Shown here one piece after another: positions 6,189 through 6,486 of a stretch of DNA of 6,486 nt; the stretch's first letter is position 1; the number at the start of each line of letters is the position of its first letter. Made by a program: the position numbers and the translations under genes. The stretch lies in assembly GCA_937959375.1 (NCBI GenBank), contig CALGLS010000252.1, forward strand, positions 1 to 6,486. The letters are read 5' to 3'. Under the pieces are notes generated by a model. It saw only the letters and a list, made by a program, of their open reading frames with translations. It was not told the DNA's origin and did no database searches. This DNA is from an uncultured Saprospiraceae bacterium (GTDB lineage: Bacteria > Bacteroidota > Bacteroidia > Chitinophagales > Saprospiraceae).

Positions 6189-6486
6189 TCAATTATGAAT
6201 TAAACGAATCAAATCAGACATAGAATCAAAAACCTGCGCTCCCTCAGCTTTCAATCCAGTACCATCATTATGCGGCGAATAGCCCAATACTCGCATACCA
6301 GCAGCTACACCAGCCTGCGCACCATGTACACTGTCTTCCACCACCACGCAATGCTCAGGAGCAACACCCATTATTTTCGCTGCATGCAAATACAAAAACG
6401 GATCGGGCTTCCATCGATTGACATCGTAAGCACTAAAAAGATGCTGCTCATCAAAGTAGGATGATAATTTGGTAAGTCCCAAGTTG
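6189..6486 (-). CDS. HAD-IA phosphatase, YieH-like, C-terminal part (gene cut by window edge)
   Basis: The last 99 residues of a haloacid dehalogenase superfamily hydrolase, of the beta-phosphoglucomutase/phosphatase type. YDVNRWKPDPFLYLHAAKIMGV carries HAD motif III (Lys of RWKPDP) and CVVVEDSVHGAQAGVAAGM carries motif IV (the ED pair that binds Mg). The HAD motif I (DxDxT) with its nucleophile Asp and the cap domain must lie beyond the right edge. The sequence closely resembles E. coli YieH, a 6-phosphogluconate phosphatase (YDIQRWKPDP and the following GAQSG-AGM; from memory), so dephosphorylation of a sugar phosphate is the likely activity. The frame stays open to the window end: 6483-6485 encodes Asn before the TTG at 6480-6482, which is therefore not the true start. 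TGA stop; no clear terminator follows. Confidence 0.88.
   Translation of the reverse strand, partial: NLGLTKLSSYFDEQHLFSAYDVNRWKPDPFLYLHAAKIMGVAPEHCVVVEDSVHGAQAGVAAGMRVLGYSPHNDGTGLKAEGAQVFDSMSDLIRLIHN

Overview
The window looks like a piece of a low-GC Bacteroidota chromosome, possibly from the Saprospiria or Cytophagia side, although the class cannot be fixed from sequence alone. The evidence is an outer-membrane TonB-dependent receptor with an N-terminal carboxypeptidase-like regulatory domain, start codons mostly without a clear Shine-Dalgarno sequence, AT-rich spacers, and proteins whose closest remembered relatives are in that phylum.

Layout. Positions 22-1074 (+) encode a sugar phosphate isomerase/epimerase-type TIM barrel. 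Positions 1074-1194 are a GC-richer intergenic block with an 18-bp perfect palindrome touching the stop codon and a long purine/pyrimidine-biased inverted repeat; it resembles a dispersed intergenic repeat. Positions 1223-3574 (+) encode a 783-residue TonB-dependent receptor, and 3634-3993 (+) a small four-helix TMEM220-family membrane protein. That gene converges, 25 bp apart, on a minus-strand pair: a secreted CotH-like/atypical-kinase-like protein (4625-5677) followed 24 bp downstream by a membrane protein with the Pycsar-effector (PycTM, formerly DUF5706) signature (4019-4600). Positions 5678-6188 form a 511-bp gene-free stretch with several inverted repeats. Positions 6189-6486 (-) are the C-terminal part of a HAD-family phosphatase close to YieH that runs off the right edge.

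How they fit together. The epimerase, receptor and HAD phosphatase suit carbohydrate uptake and metabolism, but nothing ties them into one pathway. The minus-strand CotH-like/PycTM pair is the most interesting unit: it is probably co-transcribed, and it carries a domain known from cyclic-pyrimidine antiphage systems without a recognisable nucleotide cyclase in the window. No tRNA, rRNA, CRISPR array, transposase or integrase was seen.
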